Assembly (NCBI RefSeq): GCF_000699445.3
Contig: NC_067198.1
Coordinates: 38,601,523-38,665,522 of the forward strand
Direction of reading: 5' to 3'
DNA: 64,000 bases
From: Schistosoma haematobium
Lineage: Eukaryota > Platyhelminthes > Trematoda > Strigeidida > Schistosomatidae
Shown in pieces: positions 22,400 to 33,748 of the stretch; positions within the stretch are counted from its first letter, which is position 1, and the number at the start of each line of letters is the position of its first letter. The translations under genes and the position numbers were made by a program. Under the pieces are notes generated by a model. The model ran no database searches, was not told where the DNA came from, and worked only from the letters and a program-made list of their open reading frames with translations.

Positions 22400-23460
22400 T
22401 AAAAAGCGTTTACGAATACGTAGGTGCTAATCATATAATGACTATTAATGTTAAATGGATTTTGATGGTTTGATCACTTGACCTTTGCTATGGAAATAAG
22501 GAATCGAAACAAAAGAATTTAAATCAAATTGTGGGTGGCCCTGAAAAGGTCCTTTACTCGTTCTCTTAACAGTTCCGAATTTCATGAACAAAGGCGTTGC
22601 TATGATTCCATTATAGCTGCGCACACGGGACAATGGACTCTATGGACGTGTGTTGATGGGTCGTAGGCACAAAATAAATGAAGCATTGCTTCGCATGGAC
22701 AAAAAACCTAGGTACTTCCATCAGCAGTTTCATGTGGTGGTTGCGCAAGATTGCAAATATCATAAAGTCTGTTGTCATACGCGTCTTCGTCATTGTCGTC
22801 GTCTCGTTCAGTGAACTCCTCTGAGCTAATCGAAACAATTTCTTCCTCGTCATTCCTCAACGTTGCATCCATATCGACATTATTTTGACAGTTGGTAACT
22901 TACAAAATACGAAGGAAGGACACTGAGTGTTCACAGTAGTCCTTAATGAAAAATTATAATAACACTAATTAAATTACCTCGTTCGTCTACTCGGCTGTGA
23001 AGAACCGCTAGATGTTCTACGACCATTTCTCCAACATACGAATCTAATATACGGCTTCCGATCTCTATGTAAATGAGAATCCCTCACCACATAATGGCAG
23101 TACGCAGCTGTTTCATAAGTTCTTATGGAGCTCGTCAAGTGATTGAGACGTTACGACGTACAATGTGCTCAAGAACGAACAGGTTATCGGTTTCTGTGAC
23201 AACGTGAGGAACGACAGAGCTCGCGTTTTGCATGTTACCACCGTCCATAATTGTGAGAAAATGTGCTCTGTCGTCATGTCCTGATATTTTATATCGATTT
23301 TAAGAAATAAACGACCAATTATAACGAACTCAAAACTAGTTATTTGATTGGACGAAACAGAATGAAAATTATTGGAAGATGGAGATGAAAATTTTTTCCA
23401 AAGGGACGAAAAATAATTTCACTCGAAAAAAAAATACAAAAATGGCCATGCAGTAAATGT
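22400..23460 (-). mobile_element. Inverted, internally deleted MULE copy E
   Basis: On the minus strand the leader (23,300-23,445), first exon (about 22,970-23,130; FVCWRNGR, then SSGSSQ) and RING-like C-terminus (about 22,620-22,850; DICNLAQPP, CEAM, FCAYDPS) can be recognised. They are followed by the post-stop hairpin and tail start (22,460-22,570). The core and SWIM exons are missing. It is more diverged than A-C. Its 5' end abuts the outer end of the large inverted-repeat arm at 23,464. Confidence 0.65.
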
Positions 23461-23759
23461 TTACCTCACATTCTAATGTATTATTAAGAGCTACGTATAT
23501 ATTTATATCGTTATTGTCGGTTGTAGTTTAGATGATTGTGTCGACTGCACGACCTTCATTCATTTCGTCCACCATTAAGAATATTAGTACTCCGAAAATA
23601 GTGCACATTTATATAAAACGTAAATTAGCATCGTTGGTATACAAAATGAACAACAGTCTATTCAACAGGGAAAAAAGATATACATAACATACCAAACCGT
23701 AACTAGAGGATAGAATAATGAGTCAACGAAATTAATGTCGGTCATCATAAACATAACGT

Positions 23760-24560
23760 TACGATTGATAAATAAGCAAGCCACACTCATACAACGTCAA
23801 AGACAGTTGATGTGGTGGTGGGCATTCCATGTTGTCATTGCTGGGTCCGTTTATCGAACACACTTTACAGTCTGTTCTCCATTATATTAGATTATTGTTG
23901 ATGCTATCCGCCCAACTGACATATGGTGTCTTGGGTAGACAACTGTTCACAAATACTTGTACAATTTTCATGTTGATCGTGGTGGTCCTTCAAGTTTCAG
24001 CTCCGTACAATAGAACTACCGTCAAATACTTTCTCACAGTCGAGAAAGTTCCATTCAATTGATCGCCCAACAATGGTCCGTAGTGTCACTGATTGGTCTA
24101 ATCCTGACCGATCCTTACGCAATCCGGTCTGTTGATCCCCAAGCTTTCAGTTTACTGAATCTTTCGTTCGATTTATTAAATTTCCGTCAAACAATGTTCA
24201 TGGTACTTATATCAGTGTGACGTCTCTGTAGCTCTCACACTTGTTGAAATCCTTCCTTAGTATCTTGACGAAGTATCTTATTTCCAGTGTATCAGCACTT
24301 GTACTTCCTCTCTCATTATCTTGAATAGAATATGTAGTATGTTGTCTGATGGCCGTGTTGATTTCTTCGTTCGCCGAATAGGTGACATCTATAGAATTGT
24401 CTGTAGGTGCTGCTTCGACGTTTGATGAGTTTAAAATAGCTGGTCTATCCAATAATTGTTCAAAAGGCTCTTCTCATCTATTTCACTGATCTTCAATCTC
24501 AGTGATCAACCTGGCTTATTTTACTTTAACCGCATGCTCTTGTTCACAATATTTCACTAC
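23760..24560 (-). pseudogene. Decayed RTE-like retrotransposon fragment (left arm)
   Basis: Minus-strand pieces match the intact RTE ORF. Around 24,207-24,452 is the pre-RT segment (DRPA...VEAAPTD...IDV), and 23,775-24,070 is the C-terminal region ([18 protein letters not shown]). Parts are deleted and stops interrupt it. The right-arm counterpart (57,980-58,530) retains different pieces. Confidence 0.65.
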
Positions 24561-24569
24561 TAGCTTTTT

Positions 24570-24700
24570 TTCTTCTGTAGCCCATCTAGGGTTACTGTCA
24601 ATCTCAAGTTCAAATAAAATAGGAGGGTTGGAAATAGCGTCAGTACCACTAACCCGTAGAAAACAACTTTGTTAAACAATGTCAATCAGAAAAAAAAACA
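24570..24700 (+). repeat. RTE 5' leader fragment, opposite in direction to the adjacent RTE piece
   Basis: tgtagcccatctagggttac and acccgtagaaaac match the 5' leader of the intact RTE at 44,826-44,930. The orientation is plus while the coding piece next to it is minus, so two RTE fragments lie back to back. The same leader is inverted at 57,880-57,980 in the right arm. Confidence 0.6.
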
Positions 24701-26030
24701 ATTTAAACCATAAAGTACATAGTAACTAGGTGTTTTTATTGAGATGAAAAATAAGACGAAATTTTCACCATTCTTAACATACATTCTTCGCGAAATACAG
24801 ATGGTTATCTGTCTTTAGTAAGATTAAACCATTTCGCTTAGGTAAACTTCATACTAACTATTCATAATTCATTAAAATCTTACCAAGGTAACAAATTTAA
24901 AAGTAAGTTCTCTTCACTCGATTTAAACTTTTTGAAATGATGCGTCTGAAGTTAATTTAATTACGTAGCTCAACAAACAACTGGAATGCGTGAAAAGACT
25001 CGAATCAATAGTTAATATGTATATTTATTGATAAGCCTCCTGTAATCTGTTAATATGTAAATGACCAATTTTACTAACTGGTTTTTCATTGTTACAATGA
25101 GTGTAATTCACTCGTAACACAAACAAGTTATGATCAACAAAATTCCAGTTATTATAAGTACTGTATATTAAAAGGTCATTTTTCATCTTAATCTTTTTAG
25201 AATATGGAACTACTAGTAAGCTTTACCACTTCTTAACCTATATCCTCAGAATAATGTTTGTGGAGCAAAGATGGTGTAGTCTTTTATATATACATAAAGT
25301 GAACCCAAATCTTTCTTTGTATATTGATATCAGGTTCACTGAATTATTCGATCATTCGACAAATAATTTTCAGTTTATCAATCAATGAAATGACTTTGGA
25401 AGAAAACTCATCAGCAAGCCTATATATATGGTCATACTAACATAATCATTGGTAGAATTATAGATCGATGCTTTTGAATAGATTATCACCCATGGGTTTC
25501 ACAGAATAAAGTATGAGCTTGACTGAATCTCTAAGATTGTGTAGAAATTGTTCATACCGTTAAAAAACATCTTTACATTCCAGTTCGTAGATTCTTTAAT
25601 ATAATTCATTTGAATATTTGGAATACTGAATCATTACAGATTATCACTTATCATGTCATACATGCCAGATCTCATCATAAATACATGTTAAATTGTTATC
25701 ATTCGTCTTACACACTTTTGAAACAATCAATTAAACAAATCTTTTTCTTCCTTTTACTTGCATCTTATGTAGGAAAGTCTCAGTGAAGCAAAAAATTCGC
25801 ATGATGATTTTAAATGAAACATTTATCATTTATCACATCATGCAAGGTTCAAAAAAGCTTTTCATCGTAACAGTTAACTGAGATTTGTTCAAATGGATAT
25901 TTTTTTATTGATCAAGTAACTGCTAAAGTATAACTCATTGAAATTCATGAGAACATTTGACCTCTTTTGGAACAAACTTTTTCATTCAGCAAAATGTTTT
26001 TTAACTTCGATGGTGGTAACAGTAGTAGTT
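24701..26030. other. No recognisable gene (left arm)
   Basis: AT-rich sequence repeated inverted at about 56,500-57,880. No coding motif seen. Confidence 0.5.
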
Positions 26031-26034
26031 CCAC

Positions 26035-26540
26035 TTAGGACCTAATTTTAACTTTTGAAAAATCATTGTAATTTAGCCAGATCACAAAGCTATAAGAATG
26101 TCGAGCGTACAGGAAGCGGGCTTTCGATACAGACTCGACTGAGATGTCTTTTATCGGTACCGCTACAGACCATAGTGTAAGTCTATCGATACATGTAAAA
26201 ATATAGTTGTGCTCATTCGAAAACGGCAGTGATCCAACGAGTTCGATGTGCTTATGTTCGAATCCAGTATCTGGATGAGTGAATGAACCCGTTGCGGAGC
26301 TAGTATTACGATGTAATTTGACTTTTTGACACTTCATGTATGCCTGTGTTCAATTACGCACATCGCGATTCATGTTTGTTCATAAGAAGTGTTGGCTGAT
26401 TAGCTTCACCATGGCTTTTATTCCCAGATGTGATATGTTGTGCATACTTTTAAATACCTTCTGTCACAATAGTTTCGGGTTGAATGGTCGCGGTCGGCCT
26501 GTTGACATATCACATGTCACTTTCGCGCTACCGAACTGAA
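26035..26540 (-). pseudogene. Ty3/Gypsy integrase fragment (left arm), truncated
   Basis: On the minus strand, the zinc-binding N-terminus (SHLGIKAMVKLI..., C-x2-C near 26,330) is followed by the start of the catalytic core (HIELVGSLPFS, FTCIDRLT). At about 26,105 it jumps to non-coding sequence. In the right arm the core continues for about 1.36 kb before the same downstream sequence is reached. Stops interrupt the N-terminal part in both arms. Confidence 0.7.
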
Positions 26541-28290
26541 CATCTTCAAATACTAATGATGTCGCATAATCGGATCTGAGCTTGCTTAGCATCAACAAAA
26601 CAAGTACTAGTGCCACTCCATCATGGCAAATAGCAAGCAATCAGGACATAGTAGATAGTAACCACCACTCTAGTGAGAAGACCGCTGACACAAACAAAGT
26701 TTAAAATGTCTGCAGATCTGACATTAAATAAAGGGAACTAATTGCATGAGATCTGACATTCTTCGAATCGAATAGTGGAAAGAAACTCTTCGTTGCTAGG
26801 CATCCTATGCAAATACATGTGCATTACCAACACAAAAGGGCCAACACATAGCTTAAATTATAGTAAGAGATACGGACCTGATTACATAAAACCTTTTGTT
26901 GACAAATCTTGATTGAGTAATAGCATGAAGTCTTTACTTTAGAAATCTAATACGGAATCACTCAAAATTGGTACCAATTAGAAATGACCATGTACTTGAA
27001 GAGCAAACTGAAGCCGCTTAAGAGACACCTTCAGGCTCTCAACACAACACATCTGTACATCGTCAATAGTTGTGGCAATATTCCGTTTAGCTATTCTGAG
27101 ATGAATGAGCACCATATTTTATATCTGGTTCTGTGAGGAACGTCCGAACCCCTATGCCAAGAACAGCACAAACTATCAGTGCCACAGAGCTGTAGACAAT
27201 TCAGCCTCCCAAATCAAATGAACTGGATAATACATGAACAAACGTGGTAAAGAAATCAGGTAACCGGGACCGCACTTGTGACACTCATGAAAAGTGCAAT
27301 GAACTAGTCCTGTCTTCACCACAGGAAACATATAAATGCTCTTCTAGCCATTTTTCAAACCCGGAAGTATTGCCACTTGAACTAGGCACCCAAAATAGAT
27401 GTAGTCAGAAGGGAACATGCAGTGTAGTGGACTACTTCTCAAGTAATCATAGTCTGCTCATTGTTATGCTTAATAATGCACTCTGTTTAAGTAATAAAAC
27501 GACAGAACTTTGAACAACTATATGGTTAACAGGCCGGCAATCATCCCAACAACGAGAACTTGACGCTCATCAACAATTCTAGATTTAGAGTTAAGTAAAT
27601 ATAACTACACAATGCAACTGAGATCATAAAAGGGTTATAGGATGTATGATCAACAGTATGTATGTGGACAAATAAGAATAATCTGCATACAAAAGATGTA
27701 TGACCGTTTGTTACCAAATATAAATATTTAGATCTTGTCGTTCACCTTAATTATATCACAAATATTTGTGTCAATGACGAACAGTTACGTGACCAGACGT
27801 GATATACAATTCTTTAGCATGATACGATGAAATTGGAGCGAGACGAAGGAGGACGATAATTTCACTAAGTTTACGTTAACCATCCTACAATACTTAAATA
27901 TTTAATATTAAAATATTTGTAGTTAACATGTGTATTTTCAATGAGTTAATATGCTTTGTTATACTGAAGCCTCATGGTTGAGTAATATCATCCGTTTCTC
28001 AATATAAATCAGTACTGAGCAATGGATGTTCACGATTACTGTATACAATTCTGGCCTTTTGTTCACTATAATTCTGATCACAAAAAATTATCCATGAGTC
28101 AATTAATATTACAGTTAATTAATACAAATGTTGTTAGTCTGTACCATTAACGTTTCATAAGAGTTATTCATTCATAACTTTTAGAAACTACTATTTATTT
28201 GAATGGGATTTCGAATACGACAGAAGGCTAGTCTCCACAGTAACTGAGTAGACTAATCGTGCAATCGGTTTGAAAACTTTTTAATAATAC
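26541..28290. other. Arm sequence without an assigned gene
   Basis: Includes an 89-codon open stretch at 27,244-27,513 (+) that is conserved in the right arm (53,749-54,018, -) with a few substitutions. It has several cysteines but no domain I recognise. Its lower AT content and position beside the integrase suggest it belongs to the same LTR element. Confidence 0.4.
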
Positions 28291-28292
28291 TG

Positions 28293-28571
28293 TAGCGAAC
28301 GAGAACACAAGCGGGGACAAGCAAATGTATTTTAATACAACCTCCCAGAATATCTTGGTAAAGTCTGAGAATCATACAATAAATAATTCATTTGCAAAAT
28401 ATCAATCAATCGTCTCAGACTTTACTGTTCCTTCATTTACACACCAATGATTCTCTGTTCTCATTCTCTTTTCTTCAATCTTCTTAATCTTCTGCCACCA
28501 GACATTTCACTTTTGGTTGATGATACATACTACTTATATCCGTCGACATCAGTAGCACACACCGCAATATT
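28293..28571 (+). repeat. Probable solo LTR, left-arm copy
   Basis: A sharply bounded, less AT-rich block begins tgtagcgaacgagaacacaa and ends near agtagcacacaccgc. The TG...CA ends, length (about 270-280 bp) and absence of coding sequence fit a solo LTR of a Gypsy-type element. Right-arm copy at about 52,695-52,975. No clear target duplication. Confidence 0.45.
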
Positions 28572-29177
28572 TTAATATTACCAAGTTAAATTAAAAAAGG
28601 ATATTTGTTCTCTTCATTTGAACCAGACCAATTACCTTTATAGACATTGTATAACGTCACACAACAGTTATCATTTTGAATGCTTCGACATGGTTGATGA
28701 ATTAGATCTCATAATACCTATCAATATTCTATAGTCCAGTATGTTTACTTTTTATAGTTGAGAAATAAGACAAAATAAATTAATGAATTAAGTTTAGTTT
28801 ATTGATAAAATACAAATCAATTACAAACACAATTATTCGTTGACATTAAGAAAGTTGAAGATCACTTTAGAAATCAGGCAATTTCGCATATCTCAATAAT
28901 TTTACTGCATGTTGATGAAATTATCTTCAAGGACTCTATATTGTTTCAATAAAAGACAACAACAAATAACACAAATATTCATTGACAAACCATGAATAAA
29001 TAGTGTATGAACAAGTAGTGAGTATTGAGTGAATCTAAAGCGCACATTCAAATCAAAACAAGGGATGTATTAGAAAATAATATTGAACAGAACCAACGCT
29101 TGTCTTATGTCAATGTTATCATTTTCAATAAATCCTAATGAAAGTTAATTTTCTGAAGAGTGATATATTATCAATTC
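28572..29177. other. No recognisable gene (left arm)
   Basis: AT-rich sequence shared with about 52,090-52,690. No motif seen. Confidence 0.5.
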
Positions 29178-29615
29178 AGGTATCCACTTGGTGTTGTTTT
29201 GCTTGTATCTTCCCAATGTTATTTAGGACTGTAATTGATCAATCTCATGTTGGCATATGTGCATCCTTTGAGCATTGCCTCGACATAGCCTCAAGTCACA
29301 AGCTTTTTAAGCAAAGATGGATAGTGTCTAGCAGTGGAAACCAGTTTGATGCGCACTTCGTTCTATTTGGGACTCGTCAGCTGGATTTACCTGCATCCCG
29401 TAGTTGATGTTCACGCCGAGACTCGAACCCAGTGCCGTATCAGGTCTCAGTAGCTAAGTGGATAATGGGATGTCGTTTGAAGCAAACGGTACTGGATTAG
29501 AGTCCCACAGTGAACATCAACTCTGGGATGCAGGTACATCAAACTGATGAGTCCCAAAAATGACAACAAGCGCATTTTGTATCCAATGCTAACCACTATC
29601 CATCTTTCCTTAATT
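29178..29615. repeat. Sm-alpha-like repeat with opposed hammerheads and tRNA-like promoter boxes
   Basis: The head (29,178-29,305) is followed by an antisense hammerhead-like segment (29,312-29,398, partly decayed), then an antisense box-B-like string (gactcgaaccc, 29,419-29,429). A box-A-like string (tagctaagtgg, 29,451-29,461) and box-B-like string (ggattagagtcc) come next. A sense hammerhead with CTGATGA (about 29,553-29,559) ends the unit, but its GAAA strand is mutated (acaac). The two ends form an inverted repeat. The head, promoter boxes and ribozyme match the known layout of Sm-alpha repeats. Confidence 0.7.
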
Positions 29616-30904
29616 CAGGTATCCGTTGTAAGTTCCGGTTAAATAATTTTACACATGGGTTCATGGTTGACTGTGTACTGACATTGAATGTCCGAGCGAA
29701 GAATCATGTGATTAATTATATTCAATATTTCAATTAATGAATAACGCTTATTGAAATACAAGAACACAAAGTGAACATTTTTAACACCATTGCGATGTTA
29801 AATTAGTCAATAGTTTTAAATTATGTACCATCTAGTCTGACTTAAAATACTTCCGATATCGAAATATAAAGCAAAAGAAAATGTATAAATTGACCATTAA
29901 TCGTTTACGATATCTATGTGACCAACCACAAATTATAAGAATCATTTACCACATGAATCTGACATCAGTAAAGTTTGCTTAACAATCATTTTTGATATTT
30001 GGTTGCCAACACTCGAATCAAAACGAAAATGTTTCTGATTAATTTCTTCATTTTTAATGTTCAACACGGTTCTCCTATACACAAAAAGGATATTCTTGCA
30101 AGAATACAGATTACAGTTTTATCTCATAGATGAAAACGTTGCTTCAGCCTATTTGAGAAATACTCGTTCATTTTAAATTAAACCTGATAAAACTTACATT
30201 TAGTTTTTTTACTGAAAGAAAACAAACCGTTTTATATGTGATGAACCCGTGATAAACTGAAAATAGAATAACTATTATCTAGATCTTGATAAAGATGCAG
30301 ATTTGAGTAATTGTGTATGTCTGTCGATCTAAATCAAATGAAAGAACGCAACGAAATCAAACTAATCATGTCAAAGAGCGTCCACTTTTGATGAAGATTC
30401 AAATGTACGTTTAAGAAATAGAAGCATATTCTAATCAAGTGATCTACTTTTATCCGTTACAGAATTTTGAAAAATTCTGTGAATAACTCTTTTTTATAAC
30501 GAGAATGCAGAAGGCTGCATTACGAAATGTATGAATAATCTGTTTATTTCAGATCCTCATGTATAGTTAGACAAACGAATTGTATGAAAATTGAGGTTTA
30601 GTGAAGATCATTAGTTTAAGAGTGGTTCAACGTACGACATATGTAGACACACATGTACTAATATGTATCTATTTCATATTGTAATGGAAACAAAGTGAAA
30701 AACACTACAAAAGTGTTCAAATGTTTCTGGAGTTGCCTTCAGAGAACTAAGACGAAAAGCAACTTACGAAACTCTCCTAGTTTGTGAGCTGAAATTGCAA
30801 ACATTTTTGAAAGTAAGCTTCTTGTGAACATGAGCTTGATAACAAGTGTTCTATACACTAAAGTTAAAATGTGAAGCTTACAATGTCTCTTGGGAGGTAT
30901 GAAC
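29616..30904. other. No recognisable gene (left arm)
   Basis: AT-rich sequence highly similar, inverted, to 50,600-51,900. No coding motif. Confidence 0.5.
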
Positions 30905-31106
30905 AAATATTTTGAATCCAACTGTAGTTGTGAGAAGCGGAGATGAATGGTAGCTAGCAGTGGAATCCAGGACTCGCGTTTCGTCCCGTTTGGGACTCGT
31001 CAGTTGAATGTGCCTGCATCCCGCACAGGATATATATTTGTCAATAATAAACTGATCAATTACAGTCCTGAACGTCATTGGGAACATTCAAACAACCAAT
31101 ACAAAA
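30905..31106 (-). repeat. Sm-alpha-like repeat with an intact hammerhead core, left arm only
   Basis: Minus strand: head remnant (31,030-31,085), then a hammerhead at 30,946-31,020. CTGACGA is the complement of 30,997-31,003, stem II is GTCCC/GGGAC, GAAA the complement of 30,979-30,982 and GTC the complement of 30,971-30,973. All invariant core bases are present. The right arm at about 50,585-50,610 reads through without it, so it inserted after the arms formed, or was cleanly lost from the right arm. Confidence 0.75.
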
Positions 31107-32640
31107 TGAACTAAACTATAGTTGGTTTAATATTAATCCTCTGAATATTATTTGATCTTCACTAATGAAATACCTGTTATTTTATTTACTATTGTTTTAT
31201 ATACTAGCAAAGTTAGACATATGTTAACCAATGAGGGATAAAACGAGAGATCTGAAGTTATCCACCTGATGACGCTTACTAAATTTTTATCCTTGTACGG
31301 CTGTCATTATTTATGAATCCGAAGAGATCACGGAGTTTAAAATACGAAACTAATTCAATGTGAAGTGTATCAGTTTTCACATGTGAAATAATATTTTCAA
31401 ATACACATTGTATTATTAGAGCTATATGGCATAAAACTTACCCATCCCACGCTTTTTCAGAACTGTTTCAAATAGTCAAGAATAAATACGTTTTGTGAAT
31501 GAAAGTATCTGAGTTTAAACTACACAGTGCACATCATTTGATTAAAACTAACAGGTAAGTTTTGGTCACCAGCTGAATAGCATAAAACCTTGATCCAGAG
31601 TAAATTGACAGCTGATCACATCTTCATGCTAATTAATTACCCAGTATTGGCTACTTTCATGTCGCCTTGATTCAAGATCTGATCAAATTCTATAGATCAA
31701 TTGACTACTAGTTTATATTTTTTGACATGTTAGTGGATATCAGGTGCTTGAAGGAAATCTAAGCGAAACTCACTTTGTCTTTTCCTGTGCACATTTCGTT
31801 CGCATAGCACGTCAAATAGTTTAAGCAAAGTGGAAATCACTATCCTAAATTAATTCAGATTAAGACATCTGATTGTTCCGAAGTAACTGTAGCCACTGAA
31901 CATCTCAACACAGCAAATTCACTTTCACTGACAACCATCTTACGACGTGATCAACATATTTGATGGATACTTATAAAATAGTACATACGCTAAAACAAAT
32001 TCTATCAAGTCACTACATTTCTTACTGTCCATAATTCATTCAAATATTTTTTCAAAAACTTTATACTTGAAATTTTGTAATAAATTTTGACGTTAGTTAT
32101 AAAATGAATGAGAACAAATTCATAAGGCCAGCCGCAAATGACCTCACTCATGTCCGACACAGTGAATCAATTACCACCGAATACCATACAAACGACAATC
32201 TGAATATGTTTTTGTCCACTAATAATCGATCAACTAATCACCTAAACTTCCAAATATATCTATCTTTTTTAAGCATATTTCCCCCCTTAAATTGACTTGT
32301 TTATCAACAAGTTTTCAGTAATGTAAGAGTAGATTTACTTTCAAAAATCGTTTCCTTTCAAATACTTTGTCCTAAACTCCAGTTTCAACTTATACTGACA
32401 TTTGATTGCTGAAAAATAAAAACACTCAAACATATTGACCAAAGCATATGAAAGGAAAAGTAATATGTTCTTACATAAATCGAGATCATCTTCTCCAGAA
32501 ACTAGATAGTTAGAATGGAACAAAAACTTTATACGTTTTCATAAGATTGAGGTAAAATATGAAAACCCTATTTACAAATATGTTTACTGAAATAACTACA
32601 AGTTTATTACAGACACAGAAAGTGCCAATGTATTCGATTA
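31107..32640. other. No recognisable gene (left arm)
   Basis: AT-rich sequence shared with 48,620-50,580 of the right arm, with a local mismatch around 32,230-32,340 where the right arm carries a SINE. No gene. Confidence 0.5.
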
Positions 32641-33165
32641 GATACTTATTCGTAATCAAATGCCCCAAATGCCCTGATACAGCCGAGAGTGGAGAAAGTT
32701 AGTTCTCCCTCGCGAAATGCTCTCACACGGCCACGTAAATACAACCACTGTCAGGGAAGTCTCACTCACTGCCTTCTCGTGGCGGGGATGTTGTTTACGG
32801 AATTGAGAGTACGAAAAGCCAATGTTTGGTGCTTCAACAGAGAGTCCACATAAGGCCTTTGGAAAACCCTGATCCCAAACCATTGGTGCACATGGGCTCC
32901 AGGATCCTGAGGGACAAAAGAAGTATGAGTTATTTATTGGTCACCGACCACAGTGGGAATGCATCCCCTGACATTGCTCCATTGCCTTGTGGATCAGACG
33001 TTCAGGTCAAAGGCTCCAGGTATAGTCCCTTAAAAAAACGACCTGCTTCGATTTGGATAATCCGGGAGTATCCTAGCTCTTACACAAATTGGATGGTTTA
33101 TATGGTGCATATCTATTTGCTGTCTCCTTGTACCAATGTTTACGTGTTTAAATAATATAATTATA
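32640..33165 (+). repeat. 3' part of a non-LTR retroelement (left-arm copy)
   Basis: A less AT-rich block ends with ttgtaccaatgtttacgtgtt followed by an A/T-rich tail. The ending closely resembles the tail at 63,690-63,715. The right-arm counterpart is 48,105-48,600 (minus), with more divergence than flanking arm sequence. The ORFs here are not recognisable as a domain. Confidence 0.45.
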
Positions 33166-33199
33166 AAAATTAAGGTTTCAATCAACAACAACAAAAAAG

Positions 33200-33235
33200 T
33201 TTAAAACTGAACAAGAAATAAAGGATAAGAGCGAC
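33200..33235. other. Empty site corresponding to the RTE insertion
   Basis: The left arm reads straight through from 33,195 (aaaaaagttt) to 33,240 (gcgacatatt). In the right arm the same point holds the 3.2-kb RTE. About 15 bases of the empty site (within tgaacaagaaataaa) are absent from the filled site. Confidence 0.75.
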
Positions 33236-33748
33236 ATATTTGAAATCACTGAAAGTATTTGAAACATCTTTTAAGAAAATAATTTGTAAACAGAGTACCG
33301 AACATACGTCTTGGTTCTGAGATGATAATACAAATAAATAGAAAGATTGTTAGAAGTAGATAGATATAAGTTGAATTTAAACACACATTTATCAATAAAG
33401 TTTTGTAATGATGATATTTAATATATTTTGCAACATTCTCAGTAGTACTTGTACAGGTAATCAGTAGACATTCTACACAGTTAAGCGTATGTTATGACTT
33501 AGTCTGAAATATCTTATCAATACACCAATGATACTGAATGTTTCTAGTTATTTCGTGATAAACCTGATAGTAGCCTAACATTATTAATCCAATACAGTAT
33601 AAAATCCTTGAATCAAGTTTAGTATTTGGCAGGAAATATTTACGTAATGCAATACTGATTGTTGATTAAAAATGGCTTGTTTGGAATTCAAAGACAAACA
33701 AACACGTAGCTGATATCAATTTATTTTATTTCATAATGCCAAGCTTAC

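Larger units (their letters stand above)
23464..33386. repeat. Left arm of a large inverted repeat
   Basis: The reverse complement of this stretch runs collinearly along 44,655-58,711. Checked anchor points are 23,465-23,560 with 58,610-58,711; 26,100-26,540 with 54,720-55,145; 27,244-27,513 with 53,749-54,018; 28,293-28,571 with 52,695-52,975; 29,138-29,300 with 51,960-52,140; 30,400-30,880 with 50,600-51,100; 33,100-33,200 with 48,060-48,150; and 33,230-33,386 with 44,655-44,815. Identity by eye is high in most blocks and lower near 32,650-33,150. Confidence 0.85.
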
